The notes: a model not told the origin generated them from the letters alone. A DNA stretch of 64,000 bases from JAYRSJ01 sp041920215 (GCA_041920215.1 JAYRSJ010000017.1:35887-99886), one strand, 5' to 3'; shown: positions 27,789-36,923, counted from the stretch's first letter. Numbers and translations are program-made.

Positions 27789-30154
27789 CGCGCCATTGTA
27801 GGAAGGCGCTCGCTGAGCCAGCGCTCGAAGTCGGCGGCCGACAGCGGCGGGCCGATCAGCTCGCCCTGCAACTCGTCCACCCCCCAGCCCGCCAGCAGCT
27901 CGCGCTGGGCATCGCTGCGCACGCCCTCGGCCGCCACCGCCAGGCCCAGGCCCGAGGCCATCTGCACGATGGCCCGGGTGATGGCCAGCGCGCCGGCATC
28001 GCCCGGCAGCTTGGCGACAAAGCCCTGGTCGATCTTGAGCTTGTCCAGCGGCAGCTGGGTCAGATGGGCCAGCGAGGTGTAGCCGGTGCCGAAATCGTCC
28101 ACCGAGATCGACAGGCCCAGCGCGCGCAGGCTGGCCAGCGTGGCCGGGGCGGTCAGCACATCGTCCATCAGCATGCGCTCGGTCAGCTCCAGCTCCAGCC
28201 AGTCGCCCGGGATCTTGGCCTCGCGCAGCACCGCGGCCACCGTGTCGGCGAAGCTGTCGAGACGGAACTGCATGGCCGAGAGATTGACCGCAATGCGCAC
28301 CGGCGCGACGCCGCTCTCATGCCACAGCCGCGACTGGCGTGCAGCCTCGCGCATCACCCATTCGCCCAGCGGCACCATCAGGCGGTGGCGTTCGGCCACA
28401 TCGATGAAGGCCTCGGGACTCAGCAGGCCGCGCTGCGGGTGCTGCCAGCGCAGCAGGGCCTCGGCGCCGACCAGGCGACCGTCGGCGGCCCCGATCTGCG
28501 GCTGGTAGTAGAGGCGGAACTGGTCATGGGTCAGGGCCTCGGCCAGCTCGGCCTCCAGCACCAGCTCGGCATAGGCGCGGCTGGCCAGCTGGGGCTCGAA
28601 GAACTGGTAGTTGGCCCGGCCCTTGGACTTGGCCAGATACATCGCGGTATCGGCATGCTGGATCAGCTCGGCGGCGTCGGCCCCATGCTCGGGGAACATG
28701 GCCACGCCGATCGAGGGCGTGACGCTGAGCTCGCGGCCATCGGCCTGCACCGGCACCTCAACCACCGCCAGCAGCGCCTGCAGCACCACCTGCACGTCCT
28801 CGCGGCCGCGCACATCCTGCAAGAGCACGACGAATTCGTCGCCGCCGAAGCGTCCGACCAGATCGGTGCTGCGCAGGCAGCCGCTGATGCGCTCGGCCAC
28901 CGTGGTCAGCACCTTGTCTCCTTCCAGATGGCCCAGCGAGTCATTGACCCGCTTGAAGTTGTCCAGGTCGATGAACAGCAGGGCCAGCGGCTGCTGCTGG
29001 CGCGCCGCCTGCAGCAGGGCCGGCTGCAGGCGCTCCATGAAGGCGGCGCGGTTGAGCAGCTGGGTCAGCGCGTCGTGCTGGGCCAGGTGGTGGATGCGCG
29101 CCTGGGCGCTGAGCCGGTCGCGGATGTCGCGCACGATGGTCATGCGCAGGCGCTCGCCCTGGCGGTCCAGCGTGCGCACGATGAACTCCACCGGGATGCG
29201 CGTGCCGTTCTTGTGCACGATGGCGGTCTCGTAGCGGGTCTCGCGACGCTCCTGCATCACCTGCATCACCTTGGGCAGCTCGTCCTCGGGGATGAAGGAC
29301 AGGGCCTGGCGCCCCACCATCTCCTCCAGCGTGTAGCCGACCAGGGCACACAGCGGCGGGTTCACATCGGTGACCACGCCATCGCTGTGGAACAGGATGC
29401 CCTCCACCGTGGCCTGCATGAACTTGTCCAGGCGCTGCTCGGACTCGCGCGCCTGCGCCTCGGCCAGGCGGTGCTTGCTGATGTCGTGGATCAGCACGAA
29501 GCTGGACAGCGGCTGGCCCTGGGCGTCGAGGTGCGGCACCAGGCTCACCTCGATCCAGCGCGGCTGGCCGTCGGCCCCCGGCAGCTTGCGCTCGTAGGTG
29601 ACCGCCACATGGTCGCGCAGCACCCGCTCCACATGCGGCTGTATCTGGGCCGTGGCCTCCGGGCCTATCACCTCGCCGAAGGTGCGGCCCAGGATCTGGG
29701 CCTCGCTGAGGCCGAAGCTCTGCGCATACTGGCGGTTGGCGAACAGGCAGCGGTGGTCGCGCGCATCGTAGATCGCGATCAGCGCCGGCACATGATCGGC
29801 CAGCAGGCGGAACTGCCCCGCCTGCTCGGCGGCCTGGCGTTCGGCCTGCTTGCTCTGGCTCAGGTCCACCCAGACGGTGATATGGGCATGCTGCGCCGCA
29901 TCCCAGCGTGCCTGGCAGCCCAGCCAGGCCGGACTCAGCCCGGCGGCGCAGCGCAGCGCCAGCTCGAAATCCTGCGGTCGGGCCAGCGCCGCCAGCAGGG
30001 CCTCACGAGCCTCGGGCGCCAAGCCCTGCCAGCCGGGCGCCAGCGCCGGCAGCTCGGCATAGCGCCGGTTGGCGCAGCGCAGACGCCCCTGCGAATCCAG
30101 CGCCGCCACCGGGCAGGGCAGCGACTCCCAGTCAGCGGGGGCCGCAGCGCTCAT
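27785..30154 (-). CDS. PAS-GGDEF-EAL cyclic di-GMP regulator
   Basis: A 789-residue protein without membrane segments. A degenerate PAS-like domain (about 10-100) precedes two clear PAS domains (about 115-235 and 240-360). The GGDEF domain keeps GGDEF in LVGRFGGDEFVVLL with an I-site RSTD five residues before it. The EAL domain keeps GAEALLRW, the Asn of IAVNLSAMQF, ELTERML, DDFGTGYTSL and AEGV, so both cyclase and phosphodiesterase sites look intact; which dominates cannot be read. ATG 30154 has GAGGAG at good spacing, favoured over a GTG three codons upstream. It is coupled to the MidA-family gene. Confidence 0.9.
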   Translation of the reverse strand: MSAAAPADWESLPCPVAALDSQGRLRCANRRYAELPALAPGWQGLAPEAREALLAALARPQDFELALRCAAGLSPAWLGCQARWDAAQHAHITVWVDLSQSKQAERQAAEQAGQFRLLADHVPALIAIYDARDHRCLFANRQYAQSFGLSEAQILGRTFGEVIGPEATAQIQPHVERVLRDHVAVTYERKLPGADGQPRWIEVSLVPHLDAQGQPLSSFVLIHDISKHRLAEAQARESEQRLDKFMQATVEGILFHSDGVVTDVNPPLCALVGYTLEEMVGRQALSFIPEDELPKVMQVMQERRETRYETAIVHKNGTRIPVEFIVRTLDRQGERLRMTIVRDIRDRLSAQARIHHLAQHDALTQLLNRAAFMERLQPALLQAARQQQPLALLFIDLDNFKRVNDSLGHLEGDKVLTTVAERISGCLRSTDLVGRFGGDEFVVLLQDVRGREDVQVVLQALLAVVEVPVQADGRELSVTPSIGVAMFPEHGADAAELIQHADTAMYLAKSKGRANYQFFEPQLASRAYAELVLEAELAEALTHDQFRLYYQPQIGAADGRLVGAEALLRWQHPQRGLLSPEAFIDVAERHRLMVPLGEWVMREAARQSRLWHESGVAPVRIAVNLSAMQFRLDSFADTVAAVLREAKIPGDWLELELTERMLMDDVLTAPATLASLRALGLSISVDDFGTGYTSLAHLTQLPLDKLKIDQGFVAKLPGDAGALAITRAIVQMASGLGLAVAAEGVRSDAQRELLAGWGVDELQGELIGPPLSAADFERWLSERLPTMAR

Positions 30155-30196
30155 GACAGGCACTCCTCGACGCGGGGCAGGGGGCGGCTCATCGTT

Positions 30197-30997
30197 TCAG
30201 GTCTTGCCTTCCAGGGTGTCCAGGGCCAGGCACAGATCGTCCCAGGCACGCGCCTTGTCCGCCAGATTGCGCAGCAGATAGGCCGGGTGGTAGGTGACGA
30301 TCAGCGGCACGCCCTGGTACTGATGCACCCGCCCGCGCAGCCGGCCGATAGGCTCGCTGCTCTTCAGCAGGGACTGCACCGCGAAGCGGCCCATGGCCAG
30401 GATGATGCGGGGCTGGACCAGCGCGATCTGGCGGTCCAGAAAGGGTGCGCAGCGCGCCAGTTCCTCGGGCTCGGGATTGCGGTTGCGCGGCGGCCGGCAC
30501 TTCAGCGTGTTGGCGATGAAGACCCGGGTGGCAGGCGGCCCCTCGGCGCGCCCCAGGCCAATGGCGCGCAGCATGCTGTCCAGCAGCTTGCCGGCGGGGC
30601 CCACAAAGGGCTCGCCCTGCTGGTCCTCCTGCTCGCCCGGCGCCTCGCCGACGATCATCCAGTGGGCACGCTGATGACCCACGCCGAAGACCGTCTGGCG
30701 CCGGCTCTCGCACAGGCCGCAGGCGCGGCAGGCACCGACCGCGGCGCGCAGTGCGGGCCAGTCCATGGTCTGCACCGCAGCGGCATCCTGGCCGGGACCT
30801 TGCGGCAGTTGCAGCTGGCTGGCCGCCGGCCGTGCCAGTGGTGCTTCCGGCGCTGGCGCCGGCACCGCTGCGGGCGCGCCAGGCGCCGCCGCTGCGGCCG
30901 GCGGCAGCCCGCCGGCATCATCGGCGCCTGCCGGCGCCTGCCAGACCTTCAGGCCCATGGCCTCCAGCATCGCGCGCTGGCGCGGATCCCAGCTCAT
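30197..30997 (-). CDS. Uracil-DNA glycosylase, family 4-like (Fe-S)
   Basis: A 266-residue glycosylase removing uracil from DNA. A proline/alanine-rich linker fills about residues 20-70. The domain then shows CRACGLC, VGEAPGEQEDQQGEPFVGPAGKLL with the family 4 active-site motif GEAPG, KCRPPRNRNPEPEE followed by a further cysteine (ARCAPF), and the C-terminal VTYHPAYLLR. The four spaced cysteines fit the iron-sulfur cluster of family 4 enzymes. Its ATG overlaps the rimI stop; tsaB-rimI-udg form one overlapping operon. Confidence 0.9.
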   Translation of the reverse strand: MSWDPRQRAMLEAMGLKVWQAPAGADDAGGLPPAAAAAPGAPAAVPAPAPEAPLARPAASQLQLPQGPGQDAAAVQTMDWPALRAAVGACRACGLCESRRQTVFGVGHQRAHWMIVGEAPGEQEDQQGEPFVGPAGKLLDSMLRAIGLGRAEGPPATRVFIANTLKCRPPRNRNPEPEELARCAPFLDRQIALVQPRIILAMGRFAVQSLLKSSEPIGRLRGRVHQYQGVPLIVTYHPAYLLRNLADKARAWDDLCLALDTLEGKT

Positions 30998-31494
30998 GCC
31001 GGCAGGCCTCCATCCAGGTCCAGACTCATCAGCACCGCATCCTCGCGCTGGCCGTCCGCCGCCGGGTAGTAGGCGCGGCGCAGCCCGACCTCGGCAAAGC
31101 CGTAGCGCAGATAGACCTGGCGGGCGCGCGCATTGCTCTGCCGCACCTCCAGCCAGATCTGGCCGCAGCCGCGCTCGCGGGCACTGCGGCCCAGCGCGTC
31201 GAGCAGGGCCCGTGCATGGCCCCGTCCCTGCTGGGACGGCGCCACCGTGATGTTCAGCAGATGCATCTCGCCGACGCCCTGCATCGCCAGGTAATAAGCT
31301 TGCAGCCGGCCCGCGGCATCGCGCAACACCCGGGCCTCATAGCCGGCCGCCAGCGAGTCGACGAAATTGCCGCGCGACCAGGGATGCGGATAGGCCTGCT
31401 GCTCGATCGCCAGCACCTCGCCCAGATCCGCCAGCGCCATGGCCTGCAGCCCCGGCTGGGGCTGGCTGCGCGGCATCAGCCACTGGGCACTCAT
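30994..31494 (-). CDS. rimI: Ribosomal protein S18-alanine N-acetyltransferase
   Basis: A 166-residue GNAT acetyltransferase. The acetyl-CoA site is VAPSQQGRGHARALLDAL, and EMHLLNITVAP precedes it. LEVRQSNARARQVYLRYGFAEVGLRRAYY is the RimI-type C-terminus (split here as LEVRQSNARA and YLRYGFAEVG). RimI acetylates the N-terminal alanine of S18 in E. coli. It overlaps tsaB upstream and the glycosylase gene downstream by four bases each; a tsaB-rimI pairing is widespread in bacteria. Confidence 0.92.
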   Translation of the reverse strand: MSAQWLMPRSQPQPGLQAMALADLGEVLAIEQQAYPHPWSRGNFVDSLAAGYEARVLRDAAGRLQAYYLAMQGVGEMHLLNITVAPSQQGRGHARALLDALGRSARERGCGQIWLEVRQSNARARQVYLRYGFAEVGLRRAYYPAADGQREDAVLMSLDLDGGLPA

Positions 31495-32234
31495 GCGTCG
31501 GAGGCCGCGGCCGGCACCGCCGCGCGGGCCGCCTCGCGCTCGGCGGTGGTCAGCGCCACCTTGTCACGCACATAGACCGGCTGGGCCTGGTCGGGCGCGA
31601 GCAGCGCGCCACGCGCCCAGGCCTGCTCGGCCAGCGCCGCCAGCGCGCTGCCGCGCCGCCGGCTCTCGGGCCAGCGCCGCTGGCCGCAGCCAGCCAGGGC
31701 CGGGAACAGCGCCAGCGCCGAGCCGCACAGGGCTGCCGGCGGGGCCTCAGCCCAGCGCTGCAGCAAGGCCTCGGGGCGGTACAGCGCCGGCGCCGACAGC
31801 GGCACCCAGGCCGCGGACTGCCAGCGATAGGCAGCGGCATAGATCTCGTCCATGCGGGCATCCATCGCGACCCAGATCTCGGCCGACTCGGGCTCGCCGG
31901 CCGCCAGCGCCTGCTGGCGCGCGTCCTCGGCCACCAACATCAGGCTGTCGATGGCCAGCACCGGCTTGCCGGCACCGAAGGCCAGGCCCTGGGCCACCGC
32001 ACAGGCGGTGCGCAGCCCGGTGAAGGCGCCGGGGCCCTGGCCGAAGGCGATTGCATCGACATCGGCCAGGCGCTGGCTGGCCTCGGCCAGCAAAGCCTGC
32101 AGCTGAGGCACCATCAGCTCGGACGCCTGGGCGCCGCCGGCGAGCTCGACGCTGCGCCGCTGACCGGCGGCCGGGCCGCTCAGGGCAAGCGTCATCGTCT
32201 CGGTGGAACTGTCCAGGGCCAGCAGCAAAGTCAT
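31491..32234 (-). CDS. tsaB: tRNA threonylcarbamoyladenosine biosynthesis protein TsaB
   Basis: TsaB is the scaffold partner of TsaD in forming t6A37 on ANN-decoding tRNAs. The 247-residue product has LALDSSTETMTLAL and the ASKHA-fold loop GQGPGAFTGLRTACAVAQGLAFG; it lacks the metal-binding residues of TsaD, as expected. It heads the tsaB-rimI-udg operon. The threonylcarbamoyl-AMP synthase gene of the same pathway (Sua5 type) is also in this window, at 34724-35704. Confidence 0.94.
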   Translation of the reverse strand: MTLLLALDSSTETMTLALSGPAAGQRRSVELAGGAQASELMVPQLQALLAEASQRLADVDAIAFGQGPGAFTGLRTACAVAQGLAFGAGKPVLAIDSLMLVAEDARQQALAAGEPESAEIWVAMDARMDEIYAAAYRWQSAAWVPLSAPALYRPEALLQRWAEAPPAALCGSALALFPALAGCGQRRWPESRRRGSALAALAEQAWARGALLAPDQAQPVYVRDKVALTTAEREAARAAVPAAASDA

Positions 32235-32265
32235 GGGGCGAGTGTAGCCGTGCGATCATCGCCGC

Positions 32266-33708
32266 ATGCCCTGCCCTCCCCCTCGAATGGCGGTCTGTTC
32301 GCTGCTGCTGGCCGGTGCCGCGGCCCTGGCGCAGACCGCGCCCGACCCCGCATCAAACCCCCTGCCCATTCCGGTCCAGCAGGCCCTGCGCCAGGCCGAT
32401 ATTCCGCCCGAGGCGCTGGCCGTCTATATCGCGCCGCTGGACGCCGGCCAGCCCCGGCTGGCCTGGCAGGCGCAACGGCCGATGAACCCGGCCTCGCTGT
32501 TCAAGCTGGCGACCAGCCTGGCCGCCTTGGAGCTGTTGGGGCCCCAGCATGTCTGGCGCACCCCGGTGTGGCTGCAGGGTACGCTGGACCGCGACAGCGG
32601 CGAGCTGCAGGGCGATCTGCTGATCAAGGGTGTCGGCGACCCCAAGCTGGTGCAGGAACGCGTCTGGCTGCTGCTGCAGCGGGTGCGTCAGCTGGGCGTG
32701 CGCAGCATCCGCGGCGACATCGTGCTGGACAACAGCCTCTATGTGCCCAGCGACAGCGACCCGGCCGATTTCGACGGCGAGCCCTGGCGGCCCGGCAATG
32801 CCCAACCCGAGGCCCTGCTGCTGAACTTCAAGAGCCAGATCCTGCAGTTCCGGCCCGACCCGGCCCGCCGCCTGGCCTGGGTGGACAGCGATCTGCCGCT
32901 GCCGCTCGCCCAGACCTCGGTGCCGCTGGCCGCCGGCCCCTGCGGCGACTGGCGCGGCCAGCTCAAGCTGCAGTGGCGCGCCGGCGAGGCGCTGCAGTTC
33001 GGCGGCAGCTATCCGGCCAGCTGCGGCGAGCAGCGCTGGCCGCTGGCCGACCCGCAGCCCTCCAGCTTCAATGCCCGGCTGATCCAGGCCCTGTGGCAGG
33101 GCAGCGGCGGTACGCTGCAGGGCCGGGTGCGCCCCGGCCTGGCGCCCGCCACCGCGCCCAGCCTCTGGTTCGATTCGCCGCCGCTGGCCGAGCTGCTGCG
33201 CGACATCAACAAGCACAGCTCCAATCTGATGGCCGAGATGCTGATGCTGGCGCTGGCGACTGCACCGGGCCAGACCGGCCCGGTCGATGCTGCGGCCGGA
33301 CGCGCGGCCCTAAGGGCCTGGCTGAAGGCCCGGCTGGGCAGCGAGGATTTCGTGGTGGAGCGCGGCTCCGGGCTGTCGCGGCTGAACCGGCTCAGCGCGG
33401 CCCAGCTGGCGCTGCTGCTGCGCCAGGGCTTCGAGGCGCCGCTGATGCCGGAGTTCCTGGCCTCGCTGCCACTGGCCGGTGTCGATGGCACGCTGGCCCG
33501 GGCGCGCCTGGGCCCGGTGCAGGGCCGCGCCCATCTGAAGACAGGCACCTTACGCGATGCCGCTGCGCTGGCCGGTTATGTGCTGGGCGCCGATGGCCGC
33601 CGCCATGTGCTGGTGGCCATCATCAACCACCCGCGCGCGCCCGCCGGACGGGCGGCGCTGGAGGCCCTGGTGCGCTGGGCGGCACAGCCGCCGCTCGGCG
33701 CGGAGTGA
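32266..33708 (+). CDS. dacB: D-alanyl-D-alanine carboxypeptidase/endopeptidase (PBP4 type)
   Basis: A 480-residue class C low-molecular-mass penicillin-binding protein, cutting pentapeptide ends and cross-bridges in peptidoglycan. It has a signal peptide (about 1-23), the SxxK nucleophile in NPASLFKLATS, the SxN motif in HSSNLMAEM and KTG in HLKTGTLRDA. The large insertion between SxxK and SxN typical of PBP4 is present (about residues 100-285). It diverges from tsaB with only 31 bases between starts. An ATG seven codons downstream is an alternative start. Confidence 0.93.
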   Translation: MPCPPPRMAVCSLLLAGAAALAQTAPDPASNPLPIPVQQALRQADIPPEALAVYIAPLDAGQPRLAWQAQRPMNPASLFKLATSLAALELLGPQHVWRTPVWLQGTLDRDSGELQGDLLIKGVGDPKLVQERVWLLLQRVRQLGVRSIRGDIVLDNSLYVPSDSDPADFDGEPWRPGNAQPEALLLNFKSQILQFRPDPARRLAWVDSDLPLPLAQTSVPLAAGPCGDWRGQLKLQWRAGEALQFGGSYPASCGEQRWPLADPQPSSFNARLIQALWQGSGGTLQGRVRPGLAPATAPSLWFDSPPLAELLRDINKHSSNLMAEMLMLALATAPGQTGPVDAAAGRAALRAWLKARLGSEDFVVERGSGLSRLNRLSAAQLALLLRQGFEAPLMPEFLASLPLAGVDGTLARARLGPVQGRAHLKTGTLRDAAALAGYVLGADGRRHVLVAIINHPRAPAGRAALEALVRWAAQPPLGAE

Positions 33709-33724
33709 AGCGTCGAGTACGAGC

Positions 33725-34702
33725 TCAGAACGGCAGGCTGAGCGCCCGGCCCTGGGCCAGCGTACCCAGCTGCGACTGGGCGATGGCGCCCAGCACCCGA
33801 TCGGTGGCCCACAGCCATTTGCCGGCGCTGGCGCCCTCGACCAGGGTCTTCTCGCTGCATTCCGGCAGCGCCACGGTGCTGGCACAGGCGGCGCTGGTGA
33901 CATTGGAATAGCCGTAAAGCTCGAAGCGCTCGACGATGTCCTCGATGCGCTCGTCGAACAGGATCAGGCCCTGCTGGCGGCCATCATTGGTCAGCTTCAG
34001 CACGATCTGCTTGTTGAAGGCGGCCGTCATCGCGGTCAGCAACTGGATCCGGCTGGGCGTGCCCGGCTTGTCGGCGTTCTCCTTGATCGCAAACGGCGAG
34101 TAGCCGAGATTGGGCAGGGTCGCGGCAATCACGCGCCCGCCGGCATTGGCGATGCGGTTGATCTGGTCGGCATAGGCGGCGCCGCGCTCCGAGGCCATCG
34201 CGACCAGCGTGTCCTGCTGCAGCGCCGGGAACTGGGCATAGAGCTCCAGCATGTCGTTGGCGCCGGCCAGCACCGTCACCAGGGTCTTGTCGTCGAAGCT
34301 GCCGGTGGCCAGATGCGCATCGATCTGGGCCTTCAGCCCGGCCACGGTGGCGCCGGACTGGGCGTAGATCTTGCCGGTGGGCGCCGCCACATTGTTCGGA
34401 TTGCACTCGGCGAAGACCAGGCTGAAGGTGGCGGCCACGGTCTGTATCCACAGCGGGTTGTTGTCGCACTTCAGCGCGCCGGTGGTGGCATCCACCGCAT
34501 TGATCGAGTATTTCTTGCCGGCGCTGGTCAGCACGCTCATCTCGTCGCCGAAGGCCAGGATGCGGGTGGGGGCGAAGGGCTCGATCTGTTCGGCACCGCC
34601 ACCGCAGGCGGTCAGCGCCGCCAGCGCCACCGCGGCCAGCCATGCCCGGCCGCGCGCGCGCCCTGCCGTCTTCTTCACCACCGTCTTCAACACTCCGGGC
34701 AT
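33725..34702 (-). CDS. SGNH/GDSL-hydrolase-like lipoprotein with altered nucleophile motif
   Basis: A 325-residue protein with a basic N-terminus, hydrophobic segment and lipobox LTAC (Cys33), so a lipoprotein. It aligns with the GDSL/SGNH esterase scaffold: block I reads FGDEMS (51-56) where FGDSxS is expected, so Glu54 replaces the usual nucleophilic Ser; block III GAND is intact at 147-150. The C-terminal D-x-x-H catalytic block is not evident (ATDRVLGAIAQ). I suspect a non-hydrolytic or altered relative, although Ser56 might substitute. It is convergent with dacB. Confidence 0.72.
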   Translation of the reverse strand: MPGVLKTVVKKTAGRARGRAWLAAVALAALTACGGGAEQIEPFAPTRILAFGDEMSVLTSAGKKYSINAVDATTGALKCDNNPLWIQTVAATFSLVFAECNPNNVAAPTGKIYAQSGATVAGLKAQIDAHLATGSFDDKTLVTVLAGANDMLELYAQFPALQQDTLVAMASERGAAYADQINRIANAGGRVIAATLPNLGYSPFAIKENADKPGTPSRIQLLTAMTAAFNKQIVLKLTNDGRQQGLILFDERIEDIVERFELYGYSNVTSAACASTVALPECSEKTLVEGASAGKWLWATDRVLGAIAQSQLGTLAQGRALSLPF

Positions 34703-34723
34703 AGCAAACCTAAGTCAATAGTT

Positions 34724-35704
34724 TCAAGGCTGGAAGGCCGCCGCGGCACGCGACAGCCGGTCTCGCACACCGTCCCAGGCCTCGTCCGCCGGGGGGGCTT
34801 CGATCCAGATTTCTTTGGCGCCGGCCGCGTCCAGATCGCGCAGCACGGCAAACAGCTCATGAGCCGCCGCCCTTGCGTCCTGCGGCATCGCATGTCGCAG
34901 CAGCACGCCGGCCGGCGGGCTCAGCGTCCGCGAATATACCGCCAGGCCCTGGGGCAGGCTGTTCGTCAGGGCAGCCTGCAGCGCCGCCGCCGGCAGCAGG
35001 CGCACCACCGCCCGCGGCGCGTAATGGGCCGCCAGCGTGCCGCTGGCGCGCGGCGCCTGCGCGTCGGGCGCCAGCAGCGGCTCGCCGGCCGCGGCCGCGA
35101 TCTGGGCCGGCGTCAGCACGCCGGGACGCAGCAGCACAGGGTGGGTGCGGCTGCAGTCGACGATGCTGGACTCGATGCCGACCTCGCATTCGCCGCCATC
35201 CAGCACCAGCAGGTCGACGTCAAACTCGGCCTGCACATGCTCGGCCCGGGTCGGGCTGACCTTGCCGAAGCGGTTGGCGCTGGGCGCGGCCACGCCGATC
35301 ACGCCCAGCTTGCGCGCCTCGACCAGCAGCGCGCGGGCGACCGGATGGGCCGGGCAGCGCAGGCCTATGCTCAGCTGCCCGCCGGCCGCTGCCGCCCCCA
35401 TATCGGGCGCGCGCGGCACGATCACCGTCAGCGGCCCCGGCCAGAACGCCGCCATCAGGCGGCGTGCCACCTCGGGCAGCTGGCTGGCGTAGCGGCGGGC
35501 ATCGGCCTCGTCCAGCACATGGACGATCAGCGGATGGTCGCTGGGCCGGCCCTTGGCGGCGAAGATCTTGACGACCGCCGCATCGCTATCGGCCCGTGCC
35601 GCCAGGCCGTAGACGGTCTCGGTGGGCAGGCCCAGCAGTTCGCCGGCCGCCAGTGCGGCGGCGGCCTGGGCGATGGCGGCGGGGTCCTGGCCGTTCAGCA
35701 GCAT
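34724..35704 (-). CDS. L-threonylcarbamoyladenylate synthase, Sua5 type
   Basis: Makes threonylcarbamoyl-AMP from threonine, bicarbonate and ATP, the first step of tRNA t6A formation. The 326-residue product is the longer Sua5 form: an N-terminal YrdC domain (LLGLPTETVYGLAARA, KGRPSDHPLIVHV, WPGPLTVIVP, APSANRFGKVSPT) and a C-terminal Sua5 domain (about 215-326) after a linker. ATG 35704 begins 7 bases after the purK stop, so it probably belongs to the purE-purK transcript, an arrangement common in Burkholderiales. Confidence 0.93.
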   Translation of the reverse strand: MLLNGQDPAAIAQAAAALAAGELLGLPTETVYGLAARADSDAAVVKIFAAKGRPSDHPLIVHVLDEADARRYASQLPEVARRLMAAFWPGPLTVIVPRAPDMGAAAAGGQLSIGLRCPAHPVARALLVEARKLGVIGVAAPSANRFGKVSPTRAEHVQAEFDVDLLVLDGGECEVGIESSIVDCSRTHPVLLRPGVLTPAQIAAAAGEPLLAPDAQAPRASGTLAAHYAPRAVVRLLPAAALQAALTNSLPQGLAVYSRTLSPPAGVLLRHAMPQDARAAAHELFAVLRDLDAAGAKEIWIEAPPADEAWDGVRDRLSRAAAAFQP

Positions 35705-35711
35705 GGCCACC

Positions 35712-36923
35712 CTAGCAGGCGCTCGGCAGGCCGAGCAAGGCGGCCGCCCGGGCGGCGGTGGCACGCGCGCCCTCGGCACTGGCCGCAGTGATGTTCAGAT
35801 GCCCCATCTTGCGGCCCGGCCGGGCGCTGGCCTTGCCGTACAGATGCAGATGGGTGCCCGGCAGTGCCAGCACCGCGGCCCAGTCGGGGGCGCACTCGAT
35901 ACCTGCGGCTTGACCCCCTAGGGGGGCCGCCTGCGTACCCGCAGGCGAGGGGTCGGCAGCAAACCAGAGATCGCCCAGCAGGTTCAGCATCACCGTGGGC
36001 GAATGCAGGCGCGGCACGCTCAGCGGCAGGCCGGCCAGCGCACGGACCTGCAGCTCGAATTGCGAAACATCGCAGGCATTCATCGTGTAGTGGCCGGAGT
36101 TGTGCGGGCGCGGCGCCATCTCGTTGACCACCAGCGAGCCGTCCTGCAGCACGAAGAACTCGATGCACAGCACGCCCACATAGCCCAGCTCGGCCGCGAT
36201 GCGCTCGGCGGCCTCGCCGGCCTGCTGCTGCAGCGCCACGCTCACGTCCGGTGCCGGCACCTCGGTGACGGCCAAGATGCCGTCGCGGTGCAGGTTCTGC
36301 TGCACCGGGAAGCGCACGCTGCGGCCGTCGCGGCCGCGCGCCACCAGCACCGAGAGCTCCAGCTGCAGCGGCAGCATCTGCTCCAGCACGCAGCGGCTGC
36401 GCTGCATCTGCTCCCAGGCCTGGGCCAGCTCGGCGCGGGTCTTGACGCGGATCTGGCCCTTGCCGTCGTAGCCCAGGCGGGCGGTCTTCAGGATGCCCGG
36501 CAGCAGGGCCGCATCGACCGCGGCCAGATCGGCCGCGCTGGCGATCACCGCATAGGGCGCGCAGGCCACGCCGGCGGCGCGGAAATGCGCCTTCTCGTCG
36601 GCACGGTCCTGGCAGATCGCCACGCAGCCGGCCGCCGGGGCCACCGGGCGCTGGCGGGCCAGTTGCTCCAGGGCCTGGGCCGGCACGTTCTCGAACTCGG
36701 TGGTGATCGCGTCGCAGACCGCGGCCAGCCGGGCCAGGCCGGCGGCATCCAGATAGTCGGCACGGATGTGCTCGTGGGCCACCGCGCCGGCCGGGCTGTC
36801 GGCATCGGGGTCCAGCACCACGGTGCGGTAACCCAGGCTTTGCGCGGCATGGACGAACATGCGGCCTAGCTGGCCGCCGCCCATCACACCCAGGGTCGCA
36901 CCAGGCAGCAGGGGCTTGTCCAT
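35712..36923 (-). CDS. purK: N5-carboxyaminoimidazole ribonucleotide synthase
   Basis: PurK carboxylates AIR with ATP and bicarbonate; PurE then rearranges the product. The 403-residue ATP-grasp protein has GVMGGGQLGRMFVHAA, TEFENVP, KTARLGYDGKGQ, VNEMAPRPHNSGH and RPGRKMGHLN. Residues 324-338 (DPSPAG through the GGQ) fall where relatives have a short loop and coincide with a strong DNA palindrome, so this looks like an in-frame insertion in a surface loop. The start overlaps the purE stop by ATGA. Confidence 0.94.
   Translation of the reverse strand: MDKPLLPGATLGVMGGGQLGRMFVHAAQSLGYRTVVLDPDADSPAGAVAHEHIRADYLDAAGLARLAAVCDAITTEFENVPAQALEQLARQRPVAPAAGCVAICQDRADEKAHFRAAGVACAPYAVIASAADLAAVDAALLPGILKTARLGYDGKGQIRVKTRAELAQAWEQMQRSRCVLEQMLPLQLELSVLVARGRDGRSVRFPVQQNLHRDGILAVTEVPAPDVSVALQQQAGEAAERIAAELGYVGVLCIEFFVLQDGSLVVNEMAPRPHNSGHYTMNACDVSQFELQVRALAGLPLSVPRLHSPTVMLNLLGDLWFAADPSPAGTQAAPLGGQAAGIECAPDWAAVLALPGTHLHLYGKASARPGRKMGHLNITAASAEGARATAARAAALLGLPSAC
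35912..35954. repeat. Nested palindromic element inserted in purK
   Basis: GACCCC (35912-35917) pairs with GGGGTC (35949-35954); inside it GCCTGCG (35929-35935) pairs with CGCAGGC (35940-35946) around TACC; CCCCCTAGGGGG (35914-35925) is itself a palindrome. The element encodes about 14 extra residues without breaking the frame. I found no second copy in this window. Confidence 0.7.

Noticed and set aside
28064..31069. A 1001-codon open frame opposite the PAS-GGDEF-EAL and glycosylase genes
   Set aside because: Its translation is His/Gln/Leu-rich without domains, typical of antisense shadow frames; the minus-strand genes have intact motifs throughout.
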